A stretch of 36,361 nt of DNA from Verrucomicrobiota bacterium (GCA_010025475.1 RGTE01000001.1:1-36361); one strand, 5' to 3'. Numbered from the stretch's first letter, positions 1-8,132 are shown. Numbers and translations are program-made. The notes: generated by a model not told the origin, from the letters alone.

Positions 1-180
1 CTCGAACAGGCAGCTCAAGGCTGGTTGCAATCTTCCGGAGCCATCCCCACGGCAGTGAGCCAACCGCCCCGCCCTGGCTCAGACCACCGGTTGGCAGAGG
101 CGCTCACCGAAACACTCCAGCAGCTCCGCGCAGAAATCGCCGATCTGCGCGCAAGACTGGACCACCTCGAGGGCCGCTAG
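1..180 (+). CDS. 3' end of an unidentified gene (C-terminal 59 residues)
   Basis: Frame 1 is open from the window edge to a TAG at 178-180. The tail has a Pro/Ser-rich linker followed by a short heptad-like helix rich in Leu, Ala, Arg and Glu that ends in HLEGR, so the protein probably finishes in a coiled coil. The codon usage resembles that of its neighbours. The family cannot be named from this fragment. It faces the minus-strand gene at 249-764, with a terminator-like hairpin between them. Confidence 0.6.
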   Translation, partial: LEQAAQGWLQSSGAIPTAVSQPPRPGSDHRLAEALTETLQQLRAEIADLRARLDHLEGR

Positions 181-213
181 GTCCGGCGTCCACCGGGACA
201 CTTGGTTGAGCTG

Positions 214-236
214 AAGCAGGCTTCCGAAGCCCGCTT
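214..236. terminator. Hairpin between convergent genes, possible bidirectional terminator
   Basis: AAGC-A-GGCTT / CCG loop / AAGCC-C-GCTT forms a stem of 4 plus 5 pairs with one internal A.C mismatch. It lies in the 68-base gap between two converging genes. The T tract is poor on both strands, so termination efficiency is uncertain. Confidence 0.4.
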
Positions 237-248
237 TATCCTAGTTGG

Positions 249-764
249 TCACAACGACAGCAATCTGCGAATGAGATCTTCCCAGCGTTTTTCCTCGCCG
301 GCGACCAACCGCGCCCGGTCAGACTCGGACAAACCAGACTCGTTTTCAATGGCCCGCAATCTTTCTTCATGACTTTTCAAGGCATCTCGGTAACGCGTCT
401 CCTGGGCCGGGCTTAACTCCGCCAACGTATAACTCCCGCTGAACTTGATCACCACCGGCTTGGTCTGGTCCCGATTTTCCCAGTCAAAAAAGGATCCCAA
501 GGGCCGCTTGACCAAATACTCGGCAGGATCACGAACGAGCACTCCGTAGGACCGATCGGCCGAATCGGAAATGGAGGTCAGAGGCAGACTAGCCACCCAA
601 GTCAGGCTGGTGATGGGGATGACCGCCACATCGAGAGGCCGCACCACCCAGAGATCGGCGAAAGAGTACATCGTTTGGTCCGTGTCAAAGTAATCGGCTG
701 GCGGCAAAGCCTTGGACGAGGAAGGCAAAAGAGCCGCCAACGCCAACAACAAAAACCATCTCAT
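249..764 (-). CDS. Small signal-peptide envelope protein, function unknown
   Basis: The protein is 171 residues. I start it at the ATG at 764 (MRWFLLLALAAL), which gives a clean signal peptide; the frame is open further upstream but runs into the methyltransferase gene. The mature part contains a short hydrophobic segment (PLDVAVIPITSLTWVASLPLTS) and then a PAEYLVKRPLGSF motif. From memory this resembles short membrane proteins of gammaproteobacteria that are often mislabelled 'multidrug transporter'; that link is an inference. The C-terminal third is charged and helical. The gene lies 32 bases after the methyltransferase and is probably the last gene of the minus-strand unit starting at 3586. 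A periplasmic or inner-membrane location is likely. No enzymatic motif is visible. Confidence 0.75.
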   Translation of the reverse strand: MRWFLLLALAALLPSSSKALPPADYFDTDQTMYSFADLWVVRPLDVAVIPITSLTWVASLPLTSISDSADRSYGVLVRDPAEYLVKRPLGSFFDWENRDQTKPVVIKFSGSYTLAELSPAQETRYRDALKSHEERLRAIENESGLSESDRARLVAGEEKRWEDLIRRLLSL

Positions 765-796
765 CCTTATAAGGCTGATTTCCCGAAACGAACCGG

Positions 797-1840
797 TCAA
801 CGTCCAGTGCCGGCAGCCCGTGAACCATCTGGGGACAAACGGGAAGAGAGCCAGGCCAGACACTCCACATGGGCCGTCCTCGGAAAAAGATCCACCGGCT
901 GAAACCACTCCGGTTTCCAGGATGCCCCCAACGCGGCCACGTCCCGTGCCAGCGCAGGAGGGTCGCAGGAGAGATAAAGGATCCCAAGGAAGGGGCGCGG
1001 TTGGGCCAGGAGCTTCCGGGCATCCGGACTCAATCCGCCCCGCGGGGGATTGATCAGACAAACCGCCGGTCCTGCACCCAGCCGAGCCAGGACGTTTTCA
1101 AACTCATCCTCAAAACGGCCTTCCACCAATTCGGCTTTCCCCGCCTCCTTGCGAAAAACCTCGACCGCCGCCGGATGGGATTCGATCGCGATCACCCTTT
1201 TACCGGCGACCGCCAACGGGCTGGAAAAAAATCCGGTGCCGGCATACCCCTCCAACACCGTCTTGGCTTGAGCGGGCACCGCCTCGAGGATCAGTTTTTT
1301 CAGGGGTCCCGCCAAAGGACGATTGGACTGGTAAAACGCCTCCCCCCTCACCTCGTCCGCCCGCACGGAATAATGAGGACGGGGACGCGGGCGGGAACGA
1401 AGGTGCGCCAATTTCTCATTCACATCGTCCGCCGCCAGCAGGCAACGGGGAACATCCACCAGCGTCCGGCCATCCGTTTCAAGGAATCCCATCTTTCCCT
1501 CCCGATTGTGGATGGTGATCCGGTTGCGATAACCATAATCCGGGCCGGTCAGGATCGGCCGGATCACCGGATCGGCAACTTTCCCGATCCGCCGGAGAGC
1601 ACTTTCAATCTGGGCCGCCTTGATCCGCGTTTCAGCCGGATAAGCAATGTGTTGGGTCGCGCAACCGCCGCACCGCCCGAACAGCGGACAGGGAGGGGCG
1701 ATTCGATCCGGCGACGGCTCCAGAACCTCGAGAAGTTCGGCGCGGGCAAAGGTCTTGTGCCGCTCCGTCAGAACGGCCCGGATTTTTTCGCCCGGGGCCG
1801 TGAAACGGACAAAAATCACCTGGCCGTCATGACGGGCCAC
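797..1840 (-). CDS. 23S rRNA/tRNA m5U methyltransferase (TrmA/RlmD family, TRAM plus Fe-S)
   Basis: SAM-dependent methyltransferase that makes 5-methyluridine in rRNA or tRNA. Numbered from the GTG at 1840, it has the Fe-S cysteines C51, C57 and C60 (CPLFGRCGGC) and probably C133. The SAM loop is EGYAGTGFF near 197-205, the NPPRGG motif is at 264-269, and the catalytic Cys of YLSCDPP is at 292. The order is TRAM, iron-sulfur insert, Rossmann domain. GTG 1840 is only the first conventional start: the in-frame sequence upstream, back to 1915, encodes the first TRAM strand (ELTIAEIAYGGDG). The real start is therefore probably the CTG at 1915-1913, which overlaps the stop of the previous gene as CTGA. 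Whether it is RlmD, RlmC or TrmA cannot be decided from sequence alone. Confidence 0.9.
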   Translation of the reverse strand: MARHDGQVIFVRFTAPGEKIRAVLTERHKTFARAELLEVLEPSPDRIAPPCPLFGRCGGCATQHIAYPAETRIKAAQIESALRRIGKVADPVIRPILTGPDYGYRNRITIHNREGKMGFLETDGRTLVDVPRCLLAADDVNEKLAHLRSRPRPRPHYSVRADEVRGEAFYQSNRPLAGPLKKLILEAVPAQAKTVLEGYAGTGFFSSPLAVAGKRVIAIESHPAAVEVFRKEAGKAELVEGRFEDEFENVLARLGAGPAVCLINPPRGGLSPDARKLLAQPRPFLGILYLSCDPPALARDVAALGASWKPEWFQPVDLFPRTAHVECLAWLSSRLSPDGSRAAGTGR

Positions 1841-1911
1841 CCCATCGCCCCCGTAGGCGATCTCGGCGATGGTGAGTTCGATGGGCCCGGAAACGGCCGA
1901 GACCGGGCGCT

Positions 1912-2271
1912 TCAGTACCAGTTGTCTTTCAGGTCGGCGGGGGGAACCGGCTCCACCTGCCCGGTGTCGTGAGCCGGCATTTTCATCGACTTGGTGGGGA
2001 TGAAAAAGGTGCCGATTTCAATCGCTCCGACACCCGTGTCCATGATGACGCGGGAAACCCCTTGGGCAATGCCCACGGTGTAGGCGTAGGTGGGCCCTTT
2101 TTCCTGCAGCAACTGATAGTTCGAATCCAAAAGCTCCGAGGCCGCCAAAGTCACGTTGGCGATGCCACGGCCGAGTTTTTCAAACATCGTCGGCTTGGGC
2201 GGAAGCCGAAGGTCGGCCCAACTGAAGCTGGGTAAAGTCAGGGCAAAGAGAACGAGGGAAAGGCGTTTCAT
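1912..2271 (-). CDS. Exosortase-system-associated protein, TIGR04073-like
   Basis: Protein of 119 residues with a cleavable signal peptide (MKRLSLVLFALTLPSFSWA). The mature part has the pattern KLGRGIANVTLAASEL, a middle G-x-x-x-G-I-A-Q-G-V helix, and GVGAIEIGTFFIPT near the end. This matches what I recall of TIGR04073, a small exported family found in genomes with an exosortase/PEP-CTERM sorting system. Its biochemical role is unknown. No exosortase or PEP-CTERM target lies in the window. Its stop overlaps the possible CTG start of the methyltransferase gene, which suggests translational coupling. No strong Shine-Dalgarno precedes the ATG. Confidence 0.75.
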   Translation of the reverse strand: MKRLSLVLFALTLPSFSWADLRLPPKPTMFEKLGRGIANVTLAASELLDSNYQLLQEKGPTYAYTVGIAQGVSRVIMDTGVGAIEIGTFFIPTKSMKMPAHDTGQVEPVPPADLKDNWY

Positions 2272-2320
2272 AAGATCTTTTCTGACAGCCCTCCTGAAAC
2301 TGACAAGGGAAGGAGCCGGG

Positions 2321-3586
2321 TTAAGGCGAATAATTTGTGAATGTCGCCGAGGATTCCGCCTGCCGCCGGAAATAGTCGATCACCCCGGCCGCCACCTGGT
2401 TGGCATATTCGCGGAACAGGTTGCCCCGGCTTTTGCCGGCAAAGACCCGAACCCCCTCGTACTCCCCCGCCTGGATCCAAGGATAAATGTTGCGGTCATT
2501 CATGTACGGCCCCTCCACAAAGACGACCGGACCGTCAAACATCCGGTTGGCAATCAAGTTCCGGTACCAGACATAAGGTCCGGCCCCGCTCGCATGGGAG
2601 TAACCTGATCCCTCATAATTTTCCGGGCGAAATCCCCACTGCTTCTGGAACTGCTCGCCGATGGCCTGCCCCACCCCCAGCTCCACCGGAGTGGAATTTT
2701 CGAGAAGTTTTCTCAAAAGGTGGAATTTTTGATCATCAAAGGCCAACTCCTCTGCGGTGTAGGAGCCATGGGCAAACACCACCAGTCCGTTGGCGGAGGT
2801 CAACCGCACTCGTCCGCCCGGCCATGGGGCGGCGTTGTAATGGATGCAAAGGGTAAGATCCGGCCGCAGCTCCTCGTTAACCCGCCGGGCCCGTGCCTGA
2901 ATCTCCGCAGAGCGGTAAAAAAGCAACTCCGCGTTCCAACGGATCAACCGGTTGGCCGAATATTTGGGCAGCCGGGCCCCCAAGGAGCCCTGCAGGAGGT
3001 AAGAAATGGCTTCGGGATACAAGTCCGCCGGGCGGAGCGTCGTGGTCGGCTCGAAACCGTCATGCGTCCACACCACCTTTGCGCCGGACGCCTCCAAGGT
3101 TTGGGCCAACCGCCGCGAAGTTCGCAGATTTAGCTCTCCTTCCACAACTGGTGCGTCGTTCCCGATCCGAAACGTCCGCTCCTCGATATCGGCCCAATCC
3201 CCCCCGATATGGCCGGGATCCAGGCAGATCACCTTTCCCGCCAAAGGCCGGGCCGGATCCCCGCCGCCCAACAGCGGGGGGTTGACCTCCCCGGCACCAC
3301 CCTCCGGGACAAAAGTTAATCGATACAAAGGGCGGGTCCGTGCCTTATCCCGGAACAAAGTCACCCCGCCATCGTCAAAAAGCAGGTACGGCTGCATGGC
3401 TCCGGTCGGATCGAAGATTTTTCCCAGTCGATTTTCAAACTCCTGCCGGGTGAACCGCCCCTGACCCGAATCCAGCAACCGCCACTCCGGCTCCTCGGAG
3501 ACCGGGGAAAAGAGCATCGGCTTTTCTTCCGCCGCCCATCCGCTGATCGCGAACGCCAAAGCCGTCAAAACCAGAATCCGTGCCAT
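2321..3586 (-). CDS. Exported N-acetylmuramoyl-L-alanine amidase (Amidase_3)
   Basis: Zinc amidase that cuts the bond between MurNAc and the stem peptide, used in cell separation or peptidoglycan turnover. It is 421 residues from the ATG at 3586, whose product begins with a signal peptide (MARILVLTALAFAISGWAAE). The catalytic domain starts near residue 118 with CLDPGH (His126), followed by E149 in EGELNL, the IHYNA histidine and a late VEGPYMND glutamate. These are the zinc ligands and general base expected of Amidase_3. The N-terminal 110 residues are a domain I do not recognise. An alternative ATG at 3598 would add four residues. It heads the minus-strand cluster and is divergent from the gene at 3673. 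Confidence 0.88.
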   Translation of the reverse strand: MARILVLTALAFAISGWAAEEKPMLFSPVSEEPEWRLLDSGQGRFTRQEFENRLGKIFDPTGAMQPYLLFDDGGVTLFRDKARTRPLYRLTFVPEGGAGEVNPPLLGGGDPARPLAGKVICLDPGHIGGDWADIEERTFRIGNDAPVVEGELNLRTSRRLAQTLEASGAKVVWTHDGFEPTTTLRPADLYPEAISYLLQGSLGARLPKYSANRLIRWNAELLFYRSAEIQARARRVNEELRPDLTLCIHYNAAPWPGGRVRLTSANGLVVFAHGSYTAEELAFDDQKFHLLRKLLENSTPVELGVGQAIGEQFQKQWGFRPENYEGSGYSHASGAGPYVWYRNLIANRMFDGPVVFVEGPYMNDRNIYPWIQAGEYEGVRVFAGKSRGNLFREYANQVAAGVIDYFRRQAESSATFTNYSP

Positions 3587-3637
3587 GGAAACATCCATTG
3601 TGGGTGGAAGAAGACCGGAAGCAAGGTTCGGGACAGC

Positions 3638-3666
3638 TTGAGATAAACCACCCTGAACCTTACCCT
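3638..3666 (+). promoter_or_regulatory. Sigma-70-type promoter giving a predicted leaderless mRNA
   Basis: TTGAGA at 3638-3643, a 17-base spacer, TACCCT at 3661-3666, then six bases to the ATG at 3673. With standard -10 geometry, transcription would start at the A of the start codon. No Shine-Dalgarno is present. Confidence 0.6.
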
Positions 3667-3672
3667 GCTCGG

Positions 3673-4389
3673 ATGGAGTTTGAGTCACGCCCGACCTCCG
3701 GACCCACCCGCGATCGCTGGGTGGCCCTGATCACGTTGGGCCTGGCCGCTCTCCTGGCCGCCGGTTGGATCATGCGGGAACGCCAGCTTGCCACCGACCT
3801 GGCCGAATCGCGGGAAGACCTGCGCCAGGCCATGCACCGGCTCAAGACCCTCTCGGCCTCCACGGACCAGATCCGCACGGCGTATTTGCAACGCCGCACG
3901 GAGCTGGAAGCCGCCCGAAAAAAAATCGACCAACTCGCCCAGCGTCAGGAGGAGAAAAAAAGGGAAATGGCCGGCCCGGGAGAAAAAAAGAAGGCGGATT
4001 CCCTGCCCGAAACCGCCGCCCTCTTCGAAAAAATCAATGCCCTCAAGCTGCCGGCTTGGGCGGCCGTCCAAAAAGCTGACGGAACGGTCCGCATTCTCCC
4101 CGGGGCCAGCCTTCCCAACGGCAACGAGGGCTTCGCCGTTTTCGGCTCCCTGGCCCACACCCTTGCGGAGGCCGATCCCGACATGACCATGGAATTACGC
4201 GGTCGTGCTGAACCGGGACCGGATGCCTTGGAGACCGCCCAAGAACGGACCAAGCGGCTCTCCGCTGCGGCCGAGCGCTCCCTGAAGGGAGATGGTTCGA
4301 GGCTGCGGGTTGTCGCCGAAGTGGCGAAAGGACCCCGCATGGAATGGAGGCTGACTCCCGCGCCCAAGGCTCTGTCCGCCAAGCCATGA
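3673..4389 (+). CDS. Single-pass membrane protein with coiled coil, unknown function
   Basis: 238 residues from the ATG at 3673, a start supported by the promoter placed six bases before it. Residues about 14-33 form one transmembrane helix (ALITLGLAALLAAGWIM). Residues 35-110 are a long charged coiled coil with a Lys/Glu-rich stretch (EEKKREM, PGEKKKAD). A folded C-terminal half follows and contains a possible OmpA-like phrase (VFGSLAHTLAEADPDMTMELRGRAE...RTKRLSAAAERSL). The resemblance to OmpA/MotB peptidoglycan-binding domains (elements such as elrGraepg, and A-x-x-R-t-x-x-l) is weak and is an inference. The stop overlaps the next start as ATGA, so it heads a four-gene operon. Confidence 0.75.
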   Translation: MEFESRPTSGPTRDRWVALITLGLAALLAAGWIMRERQLATDLAESREDLRQAMHRLKTLSASTDQIRTAYLQRRTELEAARKKIDQLAQRQEEKKREMAGPGEKKKADSLPETAALFEKINALKLPAWAAVQKADGTVRILPGASLPNGNEGFAVFGSLAHTLAEADPDMTMELRGRAEPGPDALETAQERTKRLSAAAERSLKGDGSRLRVVAEVAKGPRMEWRLTPAPKALSAKP

Positions 4390-5270
4390 GCCTGGTCCTC
4401 GTCGACGGTCATTACTACGCCTACCGCTCCTTTTACGCCATTGCCCACCTCACCAACTCCAAAGGCGAGCCCACCAACGCCGCTTTTGGCTTCACCTCCG
4501 CCCTTCTTCGGATGGCTGAGGATCTCAAACCAACCCGCGGGGCGGTCATTTTCGACGGTGGTGTTCCGCAGGAACGGCTGGACACCCACCCCGAATACAA
4601 GGCCAACCGCAAGGAAACTCCCGAGGCATTGGAAAAACAGATTCCCCTGCTCTACGAAGTCGCGCAGGCCCTGGGCTGGAAGACCATTTCCATCGAGGGC
4701 GAGGAGGCCGATGATGTCATTGCCTCCTACTGCCGAGCCGCCGATGGCAACCCATGCATCGTCGCCACCAACGACAAGGACCTGATGGTGCTGGCCGCCC
4801 GCGGGGTGAAAATCTACCAACCCAAATCCGAAGGCTTCGAGCTGCTCGGGGCGGCCGAGGTTGAGGCCAAGTGGGGCGTGCCTCCGGACCGGGTGCCGGA
4901 ACTGCTCGCTCTCACCGGCGACGCCTCGGACAACTTCCCGGGCATCGCCGGCGTTGGCCCCAAAACCGCCGCCAAATGGATCGGTGAATACCAGACGGCC
5001 GAGGGCGTGCTCGCTGCCGCCGAAAAAATCAAACCCGAGAGATTTCGGCCGATTCTCAAGGATTCGGCCGAGGTTGTCCGGCGAAACCGGAAAATGGTCG
5101 AGTTGCGGAGCTCCCTGCCCCTGCCTGTGCCGATTCCCCAGCTCGGCCTCTGCCCGGATCTTGAGAAACAGGTGGAGCTCTTCCGCCGGCTGGAGTTCAA
5201 GCGTTTCACCCGCGAGGCCGAAGCCCGGCTCGCGGCCCGCAAACCCAAGCAGGCCGACCTGTTTTCCTGA
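4386..5270 (+). CDS. Stand-alone 5'-3' exonuclease / flap endonuclease (PolA N-terminal-like)
   Basis: 294 residues, the size of a free 5' nuclease without a polymerase. Metal-binding motifs are in order: VDGHYYAYRSF at the N terminus, VIFDGG, then HPEYKANRKETP (helical arch basic residues), EEADDVIASY, ATNDKDLMVL, and the helix-hairpin-helix LTGDASDNFPGIAGVGPKTAAKW. The family removes 5' flaps and RNA primers during replication and repair. The start at 4386 overlaps the previous stop by ATGA; the extension to 4344 adds unrelated residues. The C terminus (QADLFS) resembles a clamp-binding peptide of the QxDLF kind, an inference that would tie it to the replisome. HemW follows after three bases. 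Confidence 0.9.
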   Translation: MSLVLVDGHYYAYRSFYAIAHLTNSKGEPTNAAFGFTSALLRMAEDLKPTRGAVIFDGGVPQERLDTHPEYKANRKETPEALEKQIPLLYEVAQALGWKTISIEGEEADDVIASYCRAADGNPCIVATNDKDLMVLAARGVKIYQPKSEGFELLGAAEVEAKWGVPPDRVPELLALTGDASDNFPGIAGVGPKTAAKWIGEYQTAEGVLAAAEKIKPERFRPILKDSAEVVRRNRKMVELRSSLPLPVPIPQLGLCPDLEKQVELFRRLEFKRFTREAEARLAARKPKQADLFS

Positions 5271-5273
5271 TTC

Positions 5274-6371
5274 GTGAAGACGACCGTTGAAAACCTTTAT
5301 GTCCATGTGCCCTTCTGCACACATCTCTGCCCGTACTGCGATTTTCCGAAGGAGCGGTTGGCCGGCAACCGCATGCGCGATTTCCTTGCCGGCCTGCAGG
5401 CCGAATGGGTCGCGGCACATGAAGAATTTGAAATCCGTCCACGGCGCGTCTTTTTCGGCGGAGGCACACCGACCGCCCTCTCTCCCGCGCTGATGGAACA
5501 GCTTCTCGCCGTGGCCCCTTGGGGCAGGGCGGAAGAGTGGAGCGTGGAGGCCAATCCGGACGGTTTTGGCGAAACCAAGGCCCGCCAACTTGCCAAAGCC
5601 GGCGTCACCCGAATCAGCCTCGGGGTGCAGGCTTTTCGCCCTTCCGATCTGGCGTGGCTGGGCCGGAAGCATGACCGCGCCGCCATCCGCCAGGCCGTGC
5701 AAAGCGCACGTGTGGCCGGCATCCGCAGCCTGAATCTGGATCTCATCTATGGCCTGCCAGACCAAGGGCCGGCCGAATGGCAGGAAACCCTGGCGGAAGC
5801 CTGTGCGTTGGAGCCCGACAGCCTTTCCGCCTACGCCATCACCCCCGAAGAGGGCACGGACCTGGCACAACGTATCGCGCGCGGGGATTGGAGTCCCGAT
5901 GAAGACCGCGAGGCGGTTCTTTTCCTGCTCACCTGCCGCTTGCTTGAGGCGAGAGGTTACCAAAATTATGAAGTTTCCAACTTTGCCCGCCCCGGCCACG
6001 AATGCAGGCACCATCAGGCGATTTGGTCCGGCGAAGATTATCTCGGCTTTGGTCCGGGCGCCGTATCCACCGTGGGCGGCCGGCGCTGGCGCAACCTGCG
6101 TGATACCGGGGCCTACGCCCGCAGCTGGCTGCTCGGCTCCGGCCCCCGACACCAGGAAGAAGAGACGCGCACCGCGGAACAGATGCGCACGGAAAGGATC
6201 CTGCTCGGGTTACGCACGCGGGGGGGCCTCGCGGAACACGGCTTGGCAGGGCGCGAGGAGTGGTTGGAACTGCTCGTTCGCAAGGGCTGGGCGCGACGCG
6301 AGGAGGGACGGTTCCATCTTACCGCCCGCGGCCGGCTCCGGGCCGATGAAGTGGCCGCGATACTCACCTAG
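5274..6371 (+). CDS. hemW: Radical SAM heme chaperone HemW
   Basis: 365 residues from a GTG start three bases after the previous stop. The radical SAM cluster motif is C15-x3-C19-x2-C22 in HVPFCTHLCPYCDF, followed by FFGGGTPTAL (SAM-binding), SVEANPD and GVQAF. The C-terminal HemW domain has NYEVSNFARPGHECRHH and YLGFGPGA. This family is often annotated as oxygen-independent coproporphyrinogen III oxidase, but it binds heme and hands it to apoproteins; true HemN enzymes have a longer N terminus and a different cysteine arrangement. It is cytoplasmic or peripheral. Its operon partners have no obvious link to heme. Confidence 0.9.
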   Translation: MKTTVENLYVHVPFCTHLCPYCDFPKERLAGNRMRDFLAGLQAEWVAAHEEFEIRPRRVFFGGGTPTALSPALMEQLLAVAPWGRAEEWSVEANPDGFGETKARQLAKAGVTRISLGVQAFRPSDLAWLGRKHDRAAIRQAVQSARVAGIRSLNLDLIYGLPDQGPAEWQETLAEACALEPDSLSAYAITPEEGTDLAQRIARGDWSPDEDREAVLFLLTCRLLEARGYQNYEVSNFARPGHECRHHQAIWSGEDYLGFGPGAVSTVGGRRWRNLRDTGAYARSWLLGSGPRHQEEETRTAEQMRTERILLGLRTRGGLAEHGLAGREEWLELLVRKGWARREEGRFHLTARGRLRADEVAAILT

Positions 6372-6372
6372 C

Positions 6373-7350
6373 ATGGAGCCGGTGATTGCCGCCCGCGGTC
6401 TGCGCCGGGTGTACCGCGTCTTTGAAAAACCGCCCGGACTCTTCGGGGCCCTGCGCGGGCTTTTCTCGCGCCGTTACCGCGAAGTCGCGGCAGTCGACGG
6501 CATCGACTTGGAAATCGGCCCGGGAGAACTGGTTGGCTTTCTGGGCCCCAACGGCGCAGGCAAGACCACCACGCTCAAAATGCTTTCCGGCCTTCTTCAT
6601 CCCAGCGGGGGTTCCGCCCGGGTGCTGGGGTTTACCCCATGGGAAAGGGAGCCGGAGTTCCGCCGCCAGATCTCCCTGCTGCTCGGGCAAAAAAATCAAC
6701 TCACCTGGGATCTCCCCGCCCGGGAGAGCTTCGAACTGAACCGCGCCATCTACGGGATCGACCGGGCCACGGCATGGAAAACGGTCGACGAATTATCCTC
6801 CTTATTGGAGGTCGGAGGGTTGCTGGACAAACCCGTCCGCGAACTTTCCTTGGGCGAGCGCATGAAGATGGAGCTGATTGCCGCTTTGCTGCACCAGCCC
6901 AAGGTGCTTTTCCTCGACGAACCCACCCTTGGTCTGGACATCGTTTCCCAGCACCGGATCCGGGATTTCCTCCGCGGCGTCGTGGCTGAAAAAAAAATCA
7001 CCACCATCCTGACCAGCCACTATTTACAGGACATCGAGGCCCTTTGCCGCCGCGTGGTGATCATCGACCGGGGCCGGATCATCCACGACGGCTCACTGGC
7101 CGCGGTGGTGAAGGGGTTTTCCAACCACAAGCAGATCGAACTTCGATTTTCCGGCCGGGCCCCCAAACTCCACGGGCCGGAGTGGGGGGAAATTCTCAGC
7201 CGCGATGAAGCCGGGGTTCGTCTCCGGGTGGAACCGGGTCGGGTCACCGAGATCAGCCGCCGGGCCCTGGATCTGCCCGGACTGGAGGATATCCGTATCG
7301 AATCCGTCCCCGTTGAGGAAGTCATCCGGAAACTGTTCTCGGGCAAATAA
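6373..7350 (+). CDS. ABC transporter ATP-binding protein (ABC-2 type, COG4586-like)
   Basis: 325 residues, starting one base after the hemW stop. Walker A is at 58-66 (GPNGAGKTT), with the Q-loop in LLGQKNQLTWDLP, the signature LSLGERMKMEL, Walker B VLFLDEPTLGLD and the switch His in TSHY. The phrases REVAAVDGI, GQKNQL and GERMKMELIAALLH are typical of COG4586 ATPases. A C-terminal 80-residue extension follows the ATPase core. In that family the ATPase is normally next to two membrane permease genes (COG3694 and COG4587), but here the next gene is a convergent ZIP transporter. Either the permeases lie elsewhere or the protein has another partner. Substrate unknown. Confidence 0.92.
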   Translation: MEPVIAARGLRRVYRVFEKPPGLFGALRGLFSRRYREVAAVDGIDLEIGPGELVGFLGPNGAGKTTTLKMLSGLLHPSGGSARVLGFTPWEREPEFRRQISLLLGQKNQLTWDLPARESFELNRAIYGIDRATAWKTVDELSSLLEVGGLLDKPVRELSLGERMKMELIAALLHQPKVLFLDEPTLGLDIVSQHRIRDFLRGVVAEKKITTILTSHYLQDIEALCRRVVIIDRGRIIHDGSLAAVVKGFSNHKQIELRFSGRAPKLHGPEWGEILSRDEAGVRLRVEPGRVTEISRRALDLPGLEDIRIESVPVEEVIRKLFSGK

Positions 7351-7359
7351 GGAAACGGA

Positions 7360-7380
7360 GCGGCCCCTTGGGGGAACCGC
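7360..7380. terminator. GC hairpin between convergent genes
   Basis: GCGG-CCCC / TT / GGGG-(GAA bulge)-CCGC lies in the 44-base gap between the converging ABC ATPase and ZIP genes. There is no T tract, so it is a candidate only. Confidence 0.3.
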
Positions 7381-7394
7381 GCCAAGCCCGGAAG

Positions 7395-8132
7395 TCAGTG
7401 GGCGTGGCCGCGCACCACCGCAGCGATCAGGAGAAAACCCCCGAGCGCCGCCACGATTTTCCAGAGTCTTCCCTCTTTTTCCCTGAGCTCCGGAATCAAC
7501 AGGTCTGAATAAGCCAGATACAGAAACGTGCCGGCGGTCGCCGCGGAAAGCACCCCGTGCCAATGATGGGTGCCCGAAAGATCCGCCCGGGAGGCCAGCC
7601 ACGCCCCGAAGGGAGTCGCGAGGCTCAGGAAAACCGTTACCGCCAGCATGGCACCGGTGGAAGCGCCCTGCCGGCCCATGGTCACGGCCAAAGCAAACGT
7701 GTCGGTGGCCTTGTGCAGGAGAATGGCGACGGCGAGTGCCTGCTGGACGGGAGTGACCTGGATGGAGCCAAGGGCCAATCCCTCCAGCAACGAATGAAGC
7801 CCCAGCATGGCTCCAAGCACGTTTGCCGAGGATGCGGAGCCGCCATGGGGATGATGCCCATGAATTTCCGCGTGGGCGTGATGGGCGCGACGATCCAACC
7901 AAGCCAGCGCGAGGACCACCCCCCCACCCCACCAGGAAGCCTTGAGCCAACCAAGGTCACAAACCGCCTCGGGGATCAGCTCGAAAAAAGCCGAGGCCAG
8001 AAAAGCGCCGCCGGCAAAGGTTCCTCCCAAGCAGAGCCAGGAAGTATGACCCGCCTGCCGCTTGAGAAGCAGGGCGGCCCATCCTCCGGCCATGCCTGCC
8101 CCGAACAGCACCAGCAAGATCGTGGAAAACAT
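7395..8132 (-). CDS. ZIP family divalent metal transporter
   Basis: 245 residues with about eight hydrophobic helices. The ZIP metal-site helices are visible as LHSLLEGLALG (helix IV) and LLHKATDTFALAV (helix V). A His-rich loop (HHAHAEIHGHHPHGG) lies before helix IV, as in many zinc importers. A further conserved piece, GTFLYLAYSDLL, is near the C terminus. The likely role is uptake of Zn2+ or a similar divalent cation across the cytoplasmic membrane. A Shine-Dalgarno-like AGAAGGA is immediately upstream of the ATG; a TAGAAG hexamer six bases before the ATG overlaps it. The gene is alone, convergent with the ABC ATPase and downstream of tRNA-Met on the same strand. Confidence 0.9.
   Translation of the reverse strand: MFSTILLVLFGAGMAGGWAALLLKRQAGHTSWLCLGGTFAGGAFLASAFFELIPEAVCDLGWLKASWWGGGVVLALAWLDRRAHHAHAEIHGHHPHGGSASSANVLGAMLGLHSLLEGLALGSIQVTPVQQALAVAILLHKATDTFALAVTMGRQGASTGAMLAVTVFLSLATPFGAWLASRADLSGTHHWHGVLSAATAGTFLYLAYSDLLIPELREKEGRLWKIVAALGGFLLIAAVVRGHAH

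Noticed and set aside
765..1061. Upstream extension of the 249-764 reading frame
   Set aside because: It overlaps the methyltransferase gene by about 265 bases and would bury the signal peptide in the middle of the protein.
3945..6152. Minus-strand reading frame of 735 codons
   Set aside because: It lies opposite three well-supported plus-strand genes (coiled-coil protein, exonuclease, hemW) and encodes Gly/His/Phe-rich text without domains, which is the usual antisense shadow in GC-rich DNA.
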